A stretch of DNA of 64,000 nt from Salinicoccus halodurans (GTDB lineage Bacteria; Bacillota; Bacilli; Staphylococcales; Salinicoccaceae): assembly GCF_900114445.1 (NCBI RefSeq), contig NZ_FOTB01000001.1, forward strand, positions 678,937-742,936, given 5' to 3'. Each line of letters begins with the position of its first letter. Position 1 is the stretch's first letter. A program made the translations under genes and the position numbers. Shown here one piece after another: positions 1 to 8,153 of the stretch. The notes under the pieces were generated by a model, which saw nothing but the letters and a program-made list of their open reading frames with translations, was not told where the DNA came from and made no database searches.

Positions 1-103
1 CAAAAAACAAGTGACAGATGCAACGAAAACAGCTGAGAAAGCACCTTATCCGATGGCTTCAGAAGCATTGACAAACGTGTACGAGGAGGTAAACCATGGC
101 TAA
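1..103 (+). CDS. Branched-chain 2-oxoacid dehydrogenase E1 alpha, C-terminal end (partial)
   Basis: An open frame enters from the left edge (first full codon at 2) and stops at 101-103. Only about 33 residues are visible. It overlaps the E1 beta start at 96 by 8 bases and carries that gene's ribosome site (GAGGAGG, about 83-89). Identity rests on position: the alpha subunit normally lies directly before beta in this operon. The visible tail has no diagnostic motif. Confidence 0.7.
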   Translation, partial: KKQVTDATKTAEKAPYPMASEALTNVYEEVNHG

Positions 104-1079
104 AATATCCTACCTGCAGGCGATTAAAGAAGCACTCGATTATGAGATGGGCCAGGATGAAAATGTATTTGTCCTCGGTGAAGATGTCGGTAAGAAAGGC
201 GGCGTTTTCAAAGTGACAGAGGGCTTGCAGGAAAAATACGGCGAACTCAGATGCTTGGATACTCCTCTTGCAGAATCCAATATTGTAGGGACGAGTATTG
301 GTGCGGCTATGATGGGAAAACGTCCCGTTGCTGAAATTCAGTTTGCTGAATACATTCTTCCTGCAACAAATCAGATACTTAACGAAGCTGCAAAAATAAG
401 GTACCGCTCTAATGGAGACTGGAATTGTCCAATGGTGATCCGCTCACCTTTTGGTGGTGGGATCCATGGTGCTCTTTACCATTCGCAGTCAATAGAGACA
501 ATATTCACATCGACTCCCGGACTCAAAGTGGTCATACCATCTACACCTGCTGATGCAAAGGGTTTACTTATCTCAGCAATCAGAGATAATGACCCGGTGC
601 TTTTCTTCGAACATAAAAAAGCGTACCGGCTGCTGAAAGAAGAAGTGCCGGAAGGAGACTACACTGTGCCGATAGGCAAGGCCGATGTAAAACGCGAAGG
701 TGACGATATTACCGTCATCACTTACGGTCTGTGTGTAAATTACGCACTTCAGGCGGCTGAACGTCTGTCGAAAGACGGCTATGAAGCAGAAATTCTCGAC
801 CTTAGAACTGTATACCCGCTGGATAAGGAAAGCATCATTAAAGCTGCATCCAAAACAGGCAAGGTACTGCTTGTGACTGAAGACAATCTGGAAGGCAGTG
901 TGATGAGCGAAGTATCTGCCATCATAGCAGAGAACTGTCTCTATGATCTTGATGCCCCGGTCATGAGACTGGCCGGACCGGATGTGCCGTCGATGCCTTA
1001 TTCGCCACCGATGGAAGATTTATTCATGGTCAATCCAGAAAAGATTGAAGCTAAAATGAAAGAACTTGCAGAGCATTAA
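96..1079 (+). CDS. bkdB: Branched-chain 2-oxoacid dehydrogenase E1 component, beta subunit
   Basis: 327 residues, the usual length for the thiamin-diphosphate E1 beta subunit that decarboxylates branched-chain 2-oxoacids with E1 alpha and passes the acyl group to the E2 lipoyl arm. The N-terminal half has the transketolase pyrimidine-binding fold (LGEDVG near 27, FAEYI near 83, then a glycine-rich FGGG stretch). The C-terminal half has the transketolase C domain (VTYGL-like segment, then DLRTVYPLD). It is followed 15 bases later by an E2 gene, which fits a bkd/bfmB operon supplying branched acyl-CoA primers for membrane lipids. A pyruvate-type E1 beta is the main alternative; the context and downstream brx gene favour branched-chain. 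Confidence 0.88.
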   Translation: MAKISYLQAIKEALDYEMGQDENVFVLGEDVGKKGGVFKVTEGLQEKYGELRCLDTPLAESNIVGTSIGAAMMGKRPVAEIQFAEYILPATNQILNEAAKIRYRSNGDWNCPMVIRSPFGGGIHGALYHSQSIETIFTSTPGLKVVIPSTPADAKGLLISAIRDNDPVLFFEHKKAYRLLKEEVPEGDYTVPIGKADVKREGDDITVITYGLCVNYALQAAERLSKDGYEAEILDLRTVYPLDKESIIKAASKTGKVLLVTEDNLEGSVMSEVSAIIAENCLYDLDAPVMRLAGPDVPSMPYSPPMEDLFMVNPEKIEAKMKELAEH

Positions 1080-1094
1080 AAGGGGGATAGCATA

Positions 1095-2357
1095 ATGGAA
1101 GAAGTATTAATGCCCAAGCTGGGAGAAAGTGTAACTGAAGGTACGATTGAAAAATGGCTGGTTCAGCCTGGTGACACGGTTGAAGAATATGACGCATTGT
1201 GTGAGGTCCTTACAGACAAAGTCACGGCTGAAGTCCCTTCAGTGTTTGATGGCACCATCAAAGAGCTTCTAGTGGATGAAGGCGATACGGTTGAAGTCGG
1301 CACACCCATCTGCAGGATGGAAACGGAAGGGAATACCGAGTCTGAAGAACCTGCCTTACAGGAGGGAAACTCAGCAGAAGCACCTCCTGAGGAATTAAAA
1401 CCGGAACAGCATGCTGCACCTGAGAAAGTGAATGCGCCGAAAGGCGCCCGTATTTCACCGGTAGTCATGAGACTTGCCAGTGAAAACGGCATCAATCTCG
1501 AAGAAGTGGCCGGTACTGGCTTTGAAGGCAGGATCACCAAAAAAGATATTCTCAAAGTGATCGAAGAAGGTCCAGCCAGAACAGAAGGACCAAAACAGGA
1601 AGTACAAAGCACCAAAAGCCCAGAGCCTGCTCCGGAATCATCAGCACAGCAACCTGCTGCAGGTGAGGAAATTCCTGTTACAGGTGTCCGTAAGGCGATC
1701 GCGGGCAAGATGGTCCAATCCAGCCAGGAAATCCCGCATGCATGGCTGATGATGGAGGTTGATGCTACAAACCTCGTGAACGTAAGAAATAAACATAAAG
1801 CAGCTTTCAAAGAGAATGAAGGTTATAATCTCACCTTCTTCAGTTTCTTTGTTAAAGCGGTTGCTGAAACACTGAAGGAATATCCTATGCTTAACAGTTC
1901 ATGGCAGGGTGATAAGATTGTTGTCAATAAAGACATCAATATCTCCATAGCTGTCGCCGGTGATGACAAACTCTATGTACCGGTGATCAGAAACGCGGAT
2001 GATCTGTCCATCAAAGGCATCGCAAAGCAAGTCAGTGAGCTGGCTAAGCTCGGACGGAATCATCAGCTGACACAACAGCATATGCAGGGCGGCACCTTCA
2101 CCGTCAATAATACAGGTGCGTTCGGATCTGTTCAGTCCATGGGAATCATCAATCATCCCCAGGCTGCAATCCTGCAAGTGGAATCCATCGTAAAGCGTCC
2201 TGTCATCGTAGATGATATGATTGCTGTAAGACACATGGTCAATCTTTGTTTGTCCATCGACCACCGCATACTTGACGGACTTGTTGCCGGGGAATTCATG
2301 AAAGCTGTCAAGTCGCGCATTGAAAGTTATTCAAGTGAGCATACATCAGTTTACTAA
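1095..2357 (+). CDS. bkdC: Branched-chain 2-oxoacid dehydrogenase E2, dihydrolipoamide acyltransferase
   Basis: 420 residues. One lipoyl domain occupies about residues 1-76, with the lipoyl lysine at K42 in LTDKV. A Pro/Glu/Ala-rich linker follows, then a peripheral-subunit-binding domain (about 120-153, VAGTGFEGRI). A second flexible linker leads to the catalytic acyltransferase domain, with the active-site DHRILDG near 388-394. It transfers the acyl group from lipoamide to CoA and forms the core of the complex. AAAGGGGGAT before the ATG is a good ribosome site. The E3 gene is not in the window; in relatives it lies upstream of E1 alpha. Confidence 0.92.
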   Translation: MEEVLMPKLGESVTEGTIEKWLVQPGDTVEEYDALCEVLTDKVTAEVPSVFDGTIKELLVDEGDTVEVGTPICRMETEGNTESEEPALQEGNSAEAPPEELKPEQHAAPEKVNAPKGARISPVVMRLASENGINLEEVAGTGFEGRITKKDILKVIEEGPARTEGPKQEVQSTKSPEPAPESSAQQPAAGEEIPVTGVRKAIAGKMVQSSQEIPHAWLMMEVDATNLVNVRNKHKAAFKENEGYNLTFFSFFVKAVAETLKEYPMLNSSWQGDKIVVNKDINISIAVAGDDKLYVPVIRNADDLSIKGIAKQVSELAKLGRNHQLTQQHMQGGTFTVNNTGAFGSVQSMGIINHPQAAILQVESIVKRPVIVDDMIAVRHMVNLCLSIDHRILDGLVAGEFMKAVKSRIESYSSEHTSVY

Positions 2358-2359
2358 CC

Positions 2360-2388
2360 TTTACAAAAACGGTGATTCGATATAGAAT
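2360..2388 (+). promoter_or_regulatory. Candidate sigma-A promoter for the bacilliredoxin gene
   Basis: TTTACA (2360-2365), 17 bases, TAGAAT (2383-2388). It lies just after the E2 stop codon and about 60 bases before the brx start. I see no terminator between E2 and brx, so read-through from the bkd operon is also likely. Confidence 0.55.
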
Positions 2389-2451
2389 TGAACCAAAGTA
2401 TATTAAGTAAATCTCGTATTTATGAGGTTTATTCCCAAAGGAGTTTTTGTG

Positions 2452-2889
2452 ATGAATATGGATTTCAATCTCTACATGAACGATGTCGTAACTCAGGCGC
2501 GAAGCGAAATGCGCGAATCCGGATATACAGAACTGACAACACCCGAAATGGTGGATGAATATCTGAATAAAGAAGGCACTTCACTCGTCATGGTCAATTC
2601 AGTCTGCGGCTGTGCCGGAGGCATTGCACGTCCTGCTGCGAAGCATGCACTCAACTATGATAAACTTCCAACCCAGCTGCTGACGGTTTTTGCAGGTCAG
2701 GATAAGGAAGCAACAGAACATGTGCGTGAAAAAGCAACGGACTTTCTGCCATCCTCACCGTCATTTGCATTATTCAAAGATGGTAAAATTGTAGACATGA
2801 TCGAAAGGCATGAAATTGAAGGTCATGAAACAATGAGTGTCATTACGAATCTGCAGGCATGGTTCGAAGAGCATGGTCAAGAGGTATGA
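2452..2889 (+). CDS. Bacilliredoxin, BrxA/BrxB (YphP/YqiW) family
   Basis: 145 residues. Thioredoxin-like protein with the family signature CGCAGG: the reactive cysteines are C52 and C54. Characterised family members remove bacillithiol from S-bacillithiolated proteins. The ATG at 2452 is chosen because AAAGGAG lies nine bases before it; an upstream ATG at 2422 has no ribosome site. It sits between the bkd operon and a PepT-like peptidase, as yqiW does in B. subtilis, which argues for BrxB rather than BrxA. The same window encodes BshA and YpdA, the synthesis and recycling partners. Confidence 0.92.
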   Translation: MNMDFNLYMNDVVTQARSEMRESGYTELTTPEMVDEYLNKEGTSLVMVNSVCGCAGGIARPAAKHALNYDKLPTQLLTVFAGQDKEATEHVREKATDFLPSSPSFALFKDGKIVDMIERHEIEGHETMSVITNLQAWFEEHGQEV

Positions 2890-2898
2890 TCATAAAAA

Positions 2899-2924
2899 GA
2901 GAGGTCCCCGGAGGGACCTCTTTA
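2899..2924 (+). terminator. Rho-independent terminator after the bacilliredoxin gene
   Basis: AGAGGTCCC (2900-2908) pairs with GGGACCTCT (2913-2921) around a four-base loop, followed by a short T run. It begins ten bases after the brx stop and also lies just beyond the end of the minus-strand small gene at 2931. Confidence 0.85.
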
Positions 2925-2930
2925 ATTTGG

Positions 2931-3032
2931 TTACATCGTAGTAAGCATACTTACGCCAAACAGCAGACCTGAAACAACAATCAGAAAGATCATAAACCAG
3001 ATTACTATTTTTTGAATTTTACTATTGCTCAT
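2931..3032 (-). CDS. prli42: Prli42-like stressosome-associated membrane peptide (33 residues)
   Basis: A 33-residue frame begins MSNSKIQK and continues into one hydrophobic helix (about residues 9-28), ending MLTTM. AAGGAT lies eight bases before the ATG, and a good minus-strand promoter (TTGATT-17-TATAAT) is directly upstream. The short basic N-terminus, single transmembrane segment, size and position beside the yqiW-type bacilliredoxin match Prli42, the tiny membrane anchor of the stressosome described in Listeria and widespread in Firmicutes. The assignment is by pattern and context, without alignment. It is too short for many gene finders. Confidence 0.72.
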   Translation of the reverse strand: MSNSKIQKIVIWFMIFLIVVSGLLFGVSMLTTM

Positions 3033-3061
3033 AATATCATCCTTAAATTTTTGCTCTTTTT

Positions 3062-3090
3062 ATTATAATATACACTGCTGTGACAATCAA
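3062..3090 (-). promoter_or_regulatory. Promoter of the Prli42-like gene
   Basis: Read on the minus strand: TTGATT (3090-3085), 17 bases, TATAAT (3067-3062). Spacing and -10 box are consensus. The same AT-rich element could serve the divergent peptidase gene at 3114, but no matching -35 is visible in that direction. Confidence 0.7.
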
Positions 3091-3113
3091 CAAAGTAACG
3101 GAGGAACGAAGCG

Positions 3114-4235
3114 ATGAATAAAGAAAGACTGATCAATCAATTTATGGAAATGGTCCAAATCGATTCGGAAACAGGAAATGAAAGAAAGATGGCAGATTAT
3201 CTGCTGGATATTTTCAATAGTATGGATGTTGAAGTTTATGAAGACGATACACAGAAAGAAACAGGCTATGGTGCCGGCAATATATTTGTGCGTCTTAAAG
3301 GGGATGACAGTGAAACTGAACCTGTCTATTTCACAGTACATATGGACACCGTAGTCCCAGGTGTCGGCATTAATCCTTCGATTGAAGGAGATTACATCGT
3401 CAGTGACGGCTCGACGATTCTGGGCTCCGATGACAAAGCTGGAATTGCTGCTATCGTTGAAGCAATCCGTTCTTTATCTGAATCCGGAACTTCCCATGGG
3501 GATGTTGAATTCGTCATTACTGTCGGTGAAGAATCCGGGCTGGTCGGCGCAAAAGCGTTTGATACTTCGGTGTTAAAAAGTAAGTTCGGCTATGCCGTGG
3601 ATTCTACGGGGAAAGTTGGGACTGTTGTCACTTCAGCTCCGACACAGAGTAAAATCGAAGCGCATATCCACGGCCGTACAGCCCATGCAGGGGTTGCTCC
3701 AGAAGAAGGGGTCAGTGCGATAAATATAGCTGCAAAAGCAATCAGCCAGATGAAGCTCGGCCGTATTGATGCCGAAACGACTGCCAATATTGGACGCTTT
3801 CAGGGAGGCGGTCCTACCAATGTAGTGACTGACTACGTGAATATCCTGGCGGAAGCCCGCAGTCTGGATGAAAATAAGATGCATGCCCAGACACAGCATA
3901 TGAAGGAAGCATTTGAATCCGCAGCAGAAGAGCTCGGCGGCAAAGCTGAAGTGGTAACTGAAGTGATGTACGCAGCACTGCAGGCTGAGAATGACTCCGA
4001 AGTGGTCAAAACCGTATCCAAAGCGATTGAAAACATCGGCAGGGAAGTCAGCCTGATCAGTCTCGGCGGTGGAAGCGACGGGAATGTCTTTGCAGGAAAA
4101 GGTATTGATACAGCAATTCTCGGACTGGGATATGAAAACATCCATACAACAAGTGAAAAGATGCCAATTGAAGAGCTTGGCAAGATTACTGAACTCATTA
4201 CAGAAATCATCAAAGTACAGAAAGAAAAGAGGTAA
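3114..4235 (+). CDS. M20 family metallopeptidase, PepT-like (YqjE)
   Basis: 373 residues, cytoplasmic. Features of a di-zinc M20 peptidase are visible: the first metal-ligand motif HMDT near residue 77, GSDDKAG near 105 (bridging Asp), GEESG near 140 (catalytic Glu), then the dimerisation domain and a C-terminal metal His. It resembles tripeptidase T and B. subtilis YqjE; the substrate cannot be read from sequence. CGGAGG precedes the ATG. It ends five bases before gnd, so the two are probably co-transcribed, as yqjE and gndA are neighbours in B. subtilis. Confidence 0.85.
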   Translation: MNKERLINQFMEMVQIDSETGNERKMADYLLDIFNSMDVEVYEDDTQKETGYGAGNIFVRLKGDDSETEPVYFTVHMDTVVPGVGINPSIEGDYIVSDGSTILGSDDKAGIAAIVEAIRSLSESGTSHGDVEFVITVGEESGLVGAKAFDTSVLKSKFGYAVDSTGKVGTVVTSAPTQSKIEAHIHGRTAHAGVAPEEGVSAINIAAKAISQMKLGRIDAETTANIGRFQGGGPTNVVTDYVNILAEARSLDENKMHAQTQHMKEAFESAAEELGGKAEVVTEVMYAALQAENDSEVVKTVSKAIENIGREVSLISLGGGSDGNVFAGKGIDTAILGLGYENIHTTSEKMPIEELGKITELITEIIKVQKEKR

Positions 4236-4240
4236 GCTGT

Positions 4241-5641
4241 ATGATTTATGATATTGGAGTCATCGGCCTGGGTGTCATGGGGACGAATATTGCGAAAAAT
4301 ATGTCACGGAAAGGATTCAAAGTCGTTACGTACGACTTCTTTGATGATGTCCGTAAAAATCGGATGAATGAATTGAAACAGGAAAATGTCGATATTGCCG
4401 CTTCACTCGAATCCTTCGTCAATGATCTGAAGAAGCCCAAAAATATACTTATGCTGGTAAAAGCAGGTGAGGTAACTGATCAGACGATCGAAAAAGTCGC
4501 TCCTTTACTTGAAAGAGGAGACACACTCATTGATGGCGGAAATGAACAGTATGAAAATACACGTCGCAGAAACATTGAACTTACCGAGAAAGGCATCAAT
4601 TATATCGGTATGGGAGTCAGCGGAGGAGAAGAAGGTGCCCTGAACGGACCTTCGCTTATGCCGGGCGGCCAGAAAAAAGCATACGAAAACGTCAGAAATA
4701 TTTTTGAAAAGATTGCTGCAAAAGCTGATGACGGCAAACCATGTGTGACCTACATTGGCAATGACGGCAGCGGCCATTACGTCAAAATGATTCATAACGG
4801 TATCGAATATGCGGATATGGAACTCATCGCAGAAAGTTACTTCTTTATGAAACATGCCCTCAAAATGTCGAATGATGAAATGAGTGATGTATTTTCAGAG
4901 TGGAATAATGGGGAGCTGAACAGCTATCTTATAGAAATAACAGCTGAAATCTTGAAATTCAGGGACGAAGAGGGTAATTATGTCCTTGATCTTATCCTCG
5001 ACAAAGCAGGCCAGAAAGGGACCGGTAAATGGACAGGGATAGAAGGTCTGAAACTGGGTATCCCTCTATCACTCATAACAGATAGTGTGTTTGTCAGATG
5101 CCTCTCCAGCCTGATTGATGAACGTGCTCTTATCAGTGAAGCCTACCCAAGTGAAATGGGTACGGTAGAAGCAGATAAAGAAGCTGTTCTGGAAGATCTT
5201 AAAAATGCTCTTTATATCAGCAAGCTTATGTGCTATTCACAAGGGTTCAGACTGCTTAAAGAAGCCAGTGATATTTATGACTGGAATCTGCAGCTCGGCG
5301 AAATCTCGATGATTTGGCGCAAAGGATGCATCATTCGTGCCCATTTCCTCGAAAAAATCAATCAGGCGTATACAAATGATCCGGGTCTGACTAATCTCAT
5401 ACTCGACGACTTCTTCAAGGAAATCGTCACTGAAAATCAGCAGAGCCTGCGCAATATTGCCTCATCTGCAATAAAAAATGAAATACCGATGCCGGCTTTC
5501 CTGAGTGCCGTTTCCTATTTCGACAGCATGAAGCAAAAGCGCGTTTCCAGCAACATGGTTCAGGCACAGCGTGACTATTTTGGTGCACACACTTACGAAA
5601 GAGTGGATAAGGACGGCGCATTCCATACAGATTGGTTCTAA
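4241..5641 (+). CDS. gnd: 6-phosphogluconate dehydrogenase (NADP+, decarboxylating)
   Basis: 466 residues, normal for the family. The Rossmann motif GLGVMGTNIAKN opens the protein. The substrate-binding segment GVSGGEEGAL lies near 127 and the catalytic KMIHNGIEY near 182. It makes ribulose 5-phosphate, CO2 and NADPH in the oxidative pentose phosphate pathway. The start overlaps the ribosome region after the peptidase gene (AGAGGTAAGCTGT). It converges on the zwf-araC transcript and shares a strong terminator with it, so the first and third oxidative-branch enzymes face each other. Confidence 0.95.
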   Translation: MIYDIGVIGLGVMGTNIAKNMSRKGFKVVTYDFFDDVRKNRMNELKQENVDIAASLESFVNDLKKPKNILMLVKAGEVTDQTIEKVAPLLERGDTLIDGGNEQYENTRRRNIELTEKGINYIGMGVSGGEEGALNGPSLMPGGQKKAYENVRNIFEKIAAKADDGKPCVTYIGNDGSGHYVKMIHNGIEYADMELIAESYFFMKHALKMSNDEMSDVFSEWNNGELNSYLIEITAEILKFRDEEGNYVLDLILDKAGQKGTGKWTGIEGLKLGIPLSLITDSVFVRCLSSLIDERALISEAYPSEMGTVEADKEAVLEDLKNALYISKLMCYSQGFRLLKEASDIYDWNLQLGEISMIWRKGCIIRAHFLEKINQAYTNDPGLTNLILDDFFKEIVTENQQSLRNIASSAIKNEIPMPAFLSAVSYFDSMKQKRVSSNMVQAQRDYFGAHTYERVDKDGAFHTDWF

Positions 5642-5651
5642 TTATAAAACG

Positions 5652-5687
5652 GAGTGGCAGGATCAAAATGATCCCGCCACTCTTTTT
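5652..5687. terminator. Terminator between gnd and the convergent AraC-type gene
   Basis: A 13-base arm (5652-5664) pairs with 5670-5682 with one A-C mismatch, loop AAAAT, then TTTTT on the plus side. The left flank gives a T-rich run on the minus strand, so it probably acts both ways. The stop codon of the minus-strand gene lies at its right edge. Confidence 0.88.
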
Positions 5688-6535
5688 CAATCAATATATA
5701 ATGCCTGCCACACCTGGACTTTGGTATCCGGTGAGCCAATATCAAATGTACTCTTCAGAACTTCCATCGAAAAGTTGCAGTTCAGTTCACTGTCTTCTTT
5801 GAAACGCCATCTCCTGAATATATAATTGTAAATCCTCTCAACCGTATCCGGCGCCGGCCCCTGGGATTCGAATATGACGAAATCGCTGGATTCCGTATAA
5901 GTCTCTTCAAATGGAGCGGCGAGGGTCGAAGTCACACCGATAAGGACTTCCATCTCGTTAGCCACATACCTCTCATGCAGAAGAATCCCTTTTATACTGC
6001 CATTGTTGAACCTGAGCATTTCGTCAATGATGCCATTCCTGTTGAGATCATCCAGCAGCCGGTATTTGCGTTCCGCACTGTATTCGGAAATTGAAAATCT
6101 TTCCGCGACACCTACAATCCTGGTGCTTTCCAGATATTGTCTTCTTGCCGGGTATCTCGGTTTGTCAACCGGCACCACTTCAAAAGAAATGCGTTCGAGG
6201 AGATCCAGCGATCTAAAGTACTTTTCCGTTTCATATGGAGAGATTCCAAATTCATCGAGGTATGCATCTTTAAACGTCTCAATGCTTGAGAAACCATAGT
6301 ATTTTGCAATGTCAATAATGCGCCTGTGCCCAGTGTACAATTCATAGGCAAGTTCTGTCATCTTCCGTTTCTGCTGGTATTCATAAGGTGTCATGCCTAC
6401 CAGGGAAGTGAAGATCGTCATGAAGGACTTCTGTTCAACGCCCAGATTATTCAGCACTTTGTCGTAGTCGATCTTATCCCTGAGGTGGTCTTCTATATAT
6501 ACGATAAATTTTTCCACGAAATTTACTGTTTCCAT
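5687..6535 (-). CDS. AraC-family regulator with a C-terminal GyrI-like effector-binding domain
   Basis: 282 residues. Residues about 1-105 form an AraC-type double helix-turn-helix (conserved DIAKYYGFSS...F...FGISP pattern). From about 110 to the end there is a GyrI/Rob-like small-molecule-binding domain, with the typical FESQGPAP turn followed by YNYIFRRW. The layout resembles Rob and BmrR-type sensors, so it probably responds to a small ligand; which one is unknown. It begins 19 bases after zwf on the same strand and is probably co-transcribed with it, suggesting control of, or response to, pentose-phosphate or redox state. GAGGAT precedes the ATG. Confidence 0.8.
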   Translation of the reverse strand: METVNFVEKFIVYIEDHLRDKIDYDKVLNNLGVEQKSFMTIFTSLVGMTPYEYQQKRKMTELAYELYTGHRRIIDIAKYYGFSSIETFKDAYLDEFGISPYETEKYFRSLDLLERISFEVVPVDKPRYPARRQYLESTRIVGVAERFSISEYSAERKYRLLDDLNRNGIIDEMLRFNNGSIKGILLHERYVANEMEVLIGVTSTLAAPFEETYTESSDFVIFESQGPAPDTVERIYNYIFRRWRFKEDSELNCNFSMEVLKSTFDIGSPDTKVQVWQALYID

Positions 6536-6554
6536 GATATCCTCATTTCACTCA

Positions 6555-8039
6555 TCATACATCCCACCACTTGAATCCATCACGCGAGAGCAGGAGGGTA
6601 CTCTTTACCGGTCCGCTTGAACCGGATTGATAGTTCGGGAAGGACGCAGGGGCATTTTCCCAGGCTTTATTCACAGGATCCACGAATGCCCAAGCGTTCA
6701 TCAATTCCTCCTGATGGGTGAAGTTCGTCGGATCACCGTTCAGGCAGTCATATATAAGATTTTCATACGCATCGACTGTACGGTCAAGATCTTGTTTGGC
6801 AACCGTGTATGACAATTTGATCTCTTTTGTATCCTTTTCACCGGCATAATCTTTTACATTAAGGTGAAGTGTGATGCTCTCGTCCGGCTGAATGCGGATA
6901 ACCAGCAAGTTTTTAGCAAGCACATCATCTTCCTCATCCTGGTAATAAAGATTCTTTGGAACTTCTTTGAATTCCACTACAATTTTCGTTTCTTTTTCCT
7001 TCATCCGTTTACCGGTACGTACATAAAATGGTACGCCTGCCCATCTGAAATTGTCTATGAAGAGTCTGGACGCGATGAAAGTCGGCGTATTGGAATCTGA
7101 TGCAACATTTTCCTCATTCCTGTATTTTGGTACAGCTTCGCCGTCTACAAGTCCTTCATCATACTGCCCACGGACAAAATGATTTTTAACATCTTTTTCG
7201 TCAAGCCTCCGGAGACTTTTCAGCACTTTTATCTTTTCGTCACGAATGTCATCACTATTCAGACTTATAGGCGGCTCCATTCCGAGAAGGGATACAATCT
7301 GGAGAAGGTGGTTTTGGAACATATCCCTCACAGCACCACTTTTTTCATAATATTCCCCGCGATCCAGGACACCGAGCGATTCGGAGGACGTGATTTGTAT
7401 ATTGGATATATAGTGATTGTTCCACAAAGGTTCGAACATTGAGTTGCTGAACCGGATCACCTCAATGTTCTGAACCATTTCCTTGCCCAGGTAGTGGTCG
7501 ATGCGGTAGATTTCATGCTCATCAAATGTCTTTGCTATTCTGTTGTTGAGCGCGAGTGCACTGTCATAATCCTTACCGAAAGGTTTCTCGATGATCAGAC
7601 GTTTGAAACCGGTTGTATCTGTCACTCCGGATTCTCTCAGGTTATCTGTAATCACTGTAAAGTACTGGGGCGGCATGGCAAGATAGAATAGTCTGTTTCT
7701 GCCGGTATCAAACTGCGCTTCCAGCGATTCGAATCTATCATTTAATATTTTATAAGTATTGCTGTCAGCAATATCCAGTTTCACGTAGAACACATGCTGA
7801 AGAAATGTTTCCAGACCATCCAGGCTCTTCAATTTTCTGTTGGCACTTATGGATTCTTCTGCTGTGCGTCTGAAATCCTCATCCGAAAGATCTCTCCGGC
7901 CCACGGCAATGATTACAAAATTGTCTTTTAAAGAACCTTCCTGAAATAAATGGAACATGGAAGGCAATAGTTTTCTGCTTGATAGATCGCCTGTTGCACC
8001 AAATAATGCAATGGCTACTTTAAACGGGTGTGTATTCAT
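6555..8039 (-). CDS. zwf: Glucose-6-phosphate 1-dehydrogenase
   Basis: 494 residues, usual family length. It has an N-terminal GATGDLSSRKL dinucleotide-binding fingerprint and the active-site segment RIDHYLGKE near 180. It oxidises glucose 6-phosphate to 6-phosphogluconolactone with NADP+ reduction. I place the start at the ATG at 8039, ten bases after AAAGGA, rather than the in-frame TTG codons just upstream. An AraC-type regulator gene follows in the same transcript. The 6-phosphogluconolactonase step is not encoded nearby. Confidence 0.95.
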   Translation of the reverse strand: MNTHPFKVAIALFGATGDLSSRKLLPSMFHLFQEGSLKDNFVIIAVGRRDLSDEDFRRTAEESISANRKLKSLDGLETFLQHVFYVKLDIADSNTYKILNDRFESLEAQFDTGRNRLFYLAMPPQYFTVITDNLRESGVTDTTGFKRLIIEKPFGKDYDSALALNNRIAKTFDEHEIYRIDHYLGKEMVQNIEVIRFSNSMFEPLWNNHYISNIQITSSESLGVLDRGEYYEKSGAVRDMFQNHLLQIVSLLGMEPPISLNSDDIRDEKIKVLKSLRRLDEKDVKNHFVRGQYDEGLVDGEAVPKYRNEENVASDSNTPTFIASRLFIDNFRWAGVPFYVRTGKRMKEKETKIVVEFKEVPKNLYYQDEEDDVLAKNLLVIRIQPDESITLHLNVKDYAGEKDTKEIKLSYTVAKQDLDRTVDAYENLIYDCLNGDPTNFTHQEELMNAWAFVDPVNKAWENAPASFPNYQSGSSGPVKSTLLLSRDGFKWWDV

Positions 8040-8077
8040 TTCCAACAAGTCCTTTGGTCAAATTTTTTCCTTACATT

Positions 8078-8106
8078 ATTATTCCACTGTATACTGAAAA
8101 AAACAA
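8078..8106 (-). promoter_or_regulatory. Candidate promoter of zwf
   Basis: Minus strand: TTGTTT (8106-8101), 17 bases, AATAAT (8083-8078), about 40 bases before the zwf ATG. It lies back to back with the rnz promoter. Confidence 0.5.
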
Positions 8107-8116
8107 CTCTTTAATA

Positions 8117-8125
8117 TGGTATAAT
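8117..8125 (+). promoter_or_regulatory. Extended -10 promoter of rnz
   Basis: TGGTATAAT is a perfect extended -10 element, 29 bases before the rnz ATG. No convincing -35 box is present, as expected for this promoter class. Confidence 0.6.
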
Positions 8126-8153
8126 GAACCAATCATTATAGATAGGTGATCAT

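Noticed and set aside
1163-1810. Long open frame on the minus strand inside the E2 gene (215 codons)
   Set aside because: It is the complement of a strongly conserved E2 coding sequence, has no ribosome site or recognisable domain, and reflects codon bias of the real gene. The same holds for the many other antisense frames, such as 3633-4145, 21461-21800 and 24083-24526.
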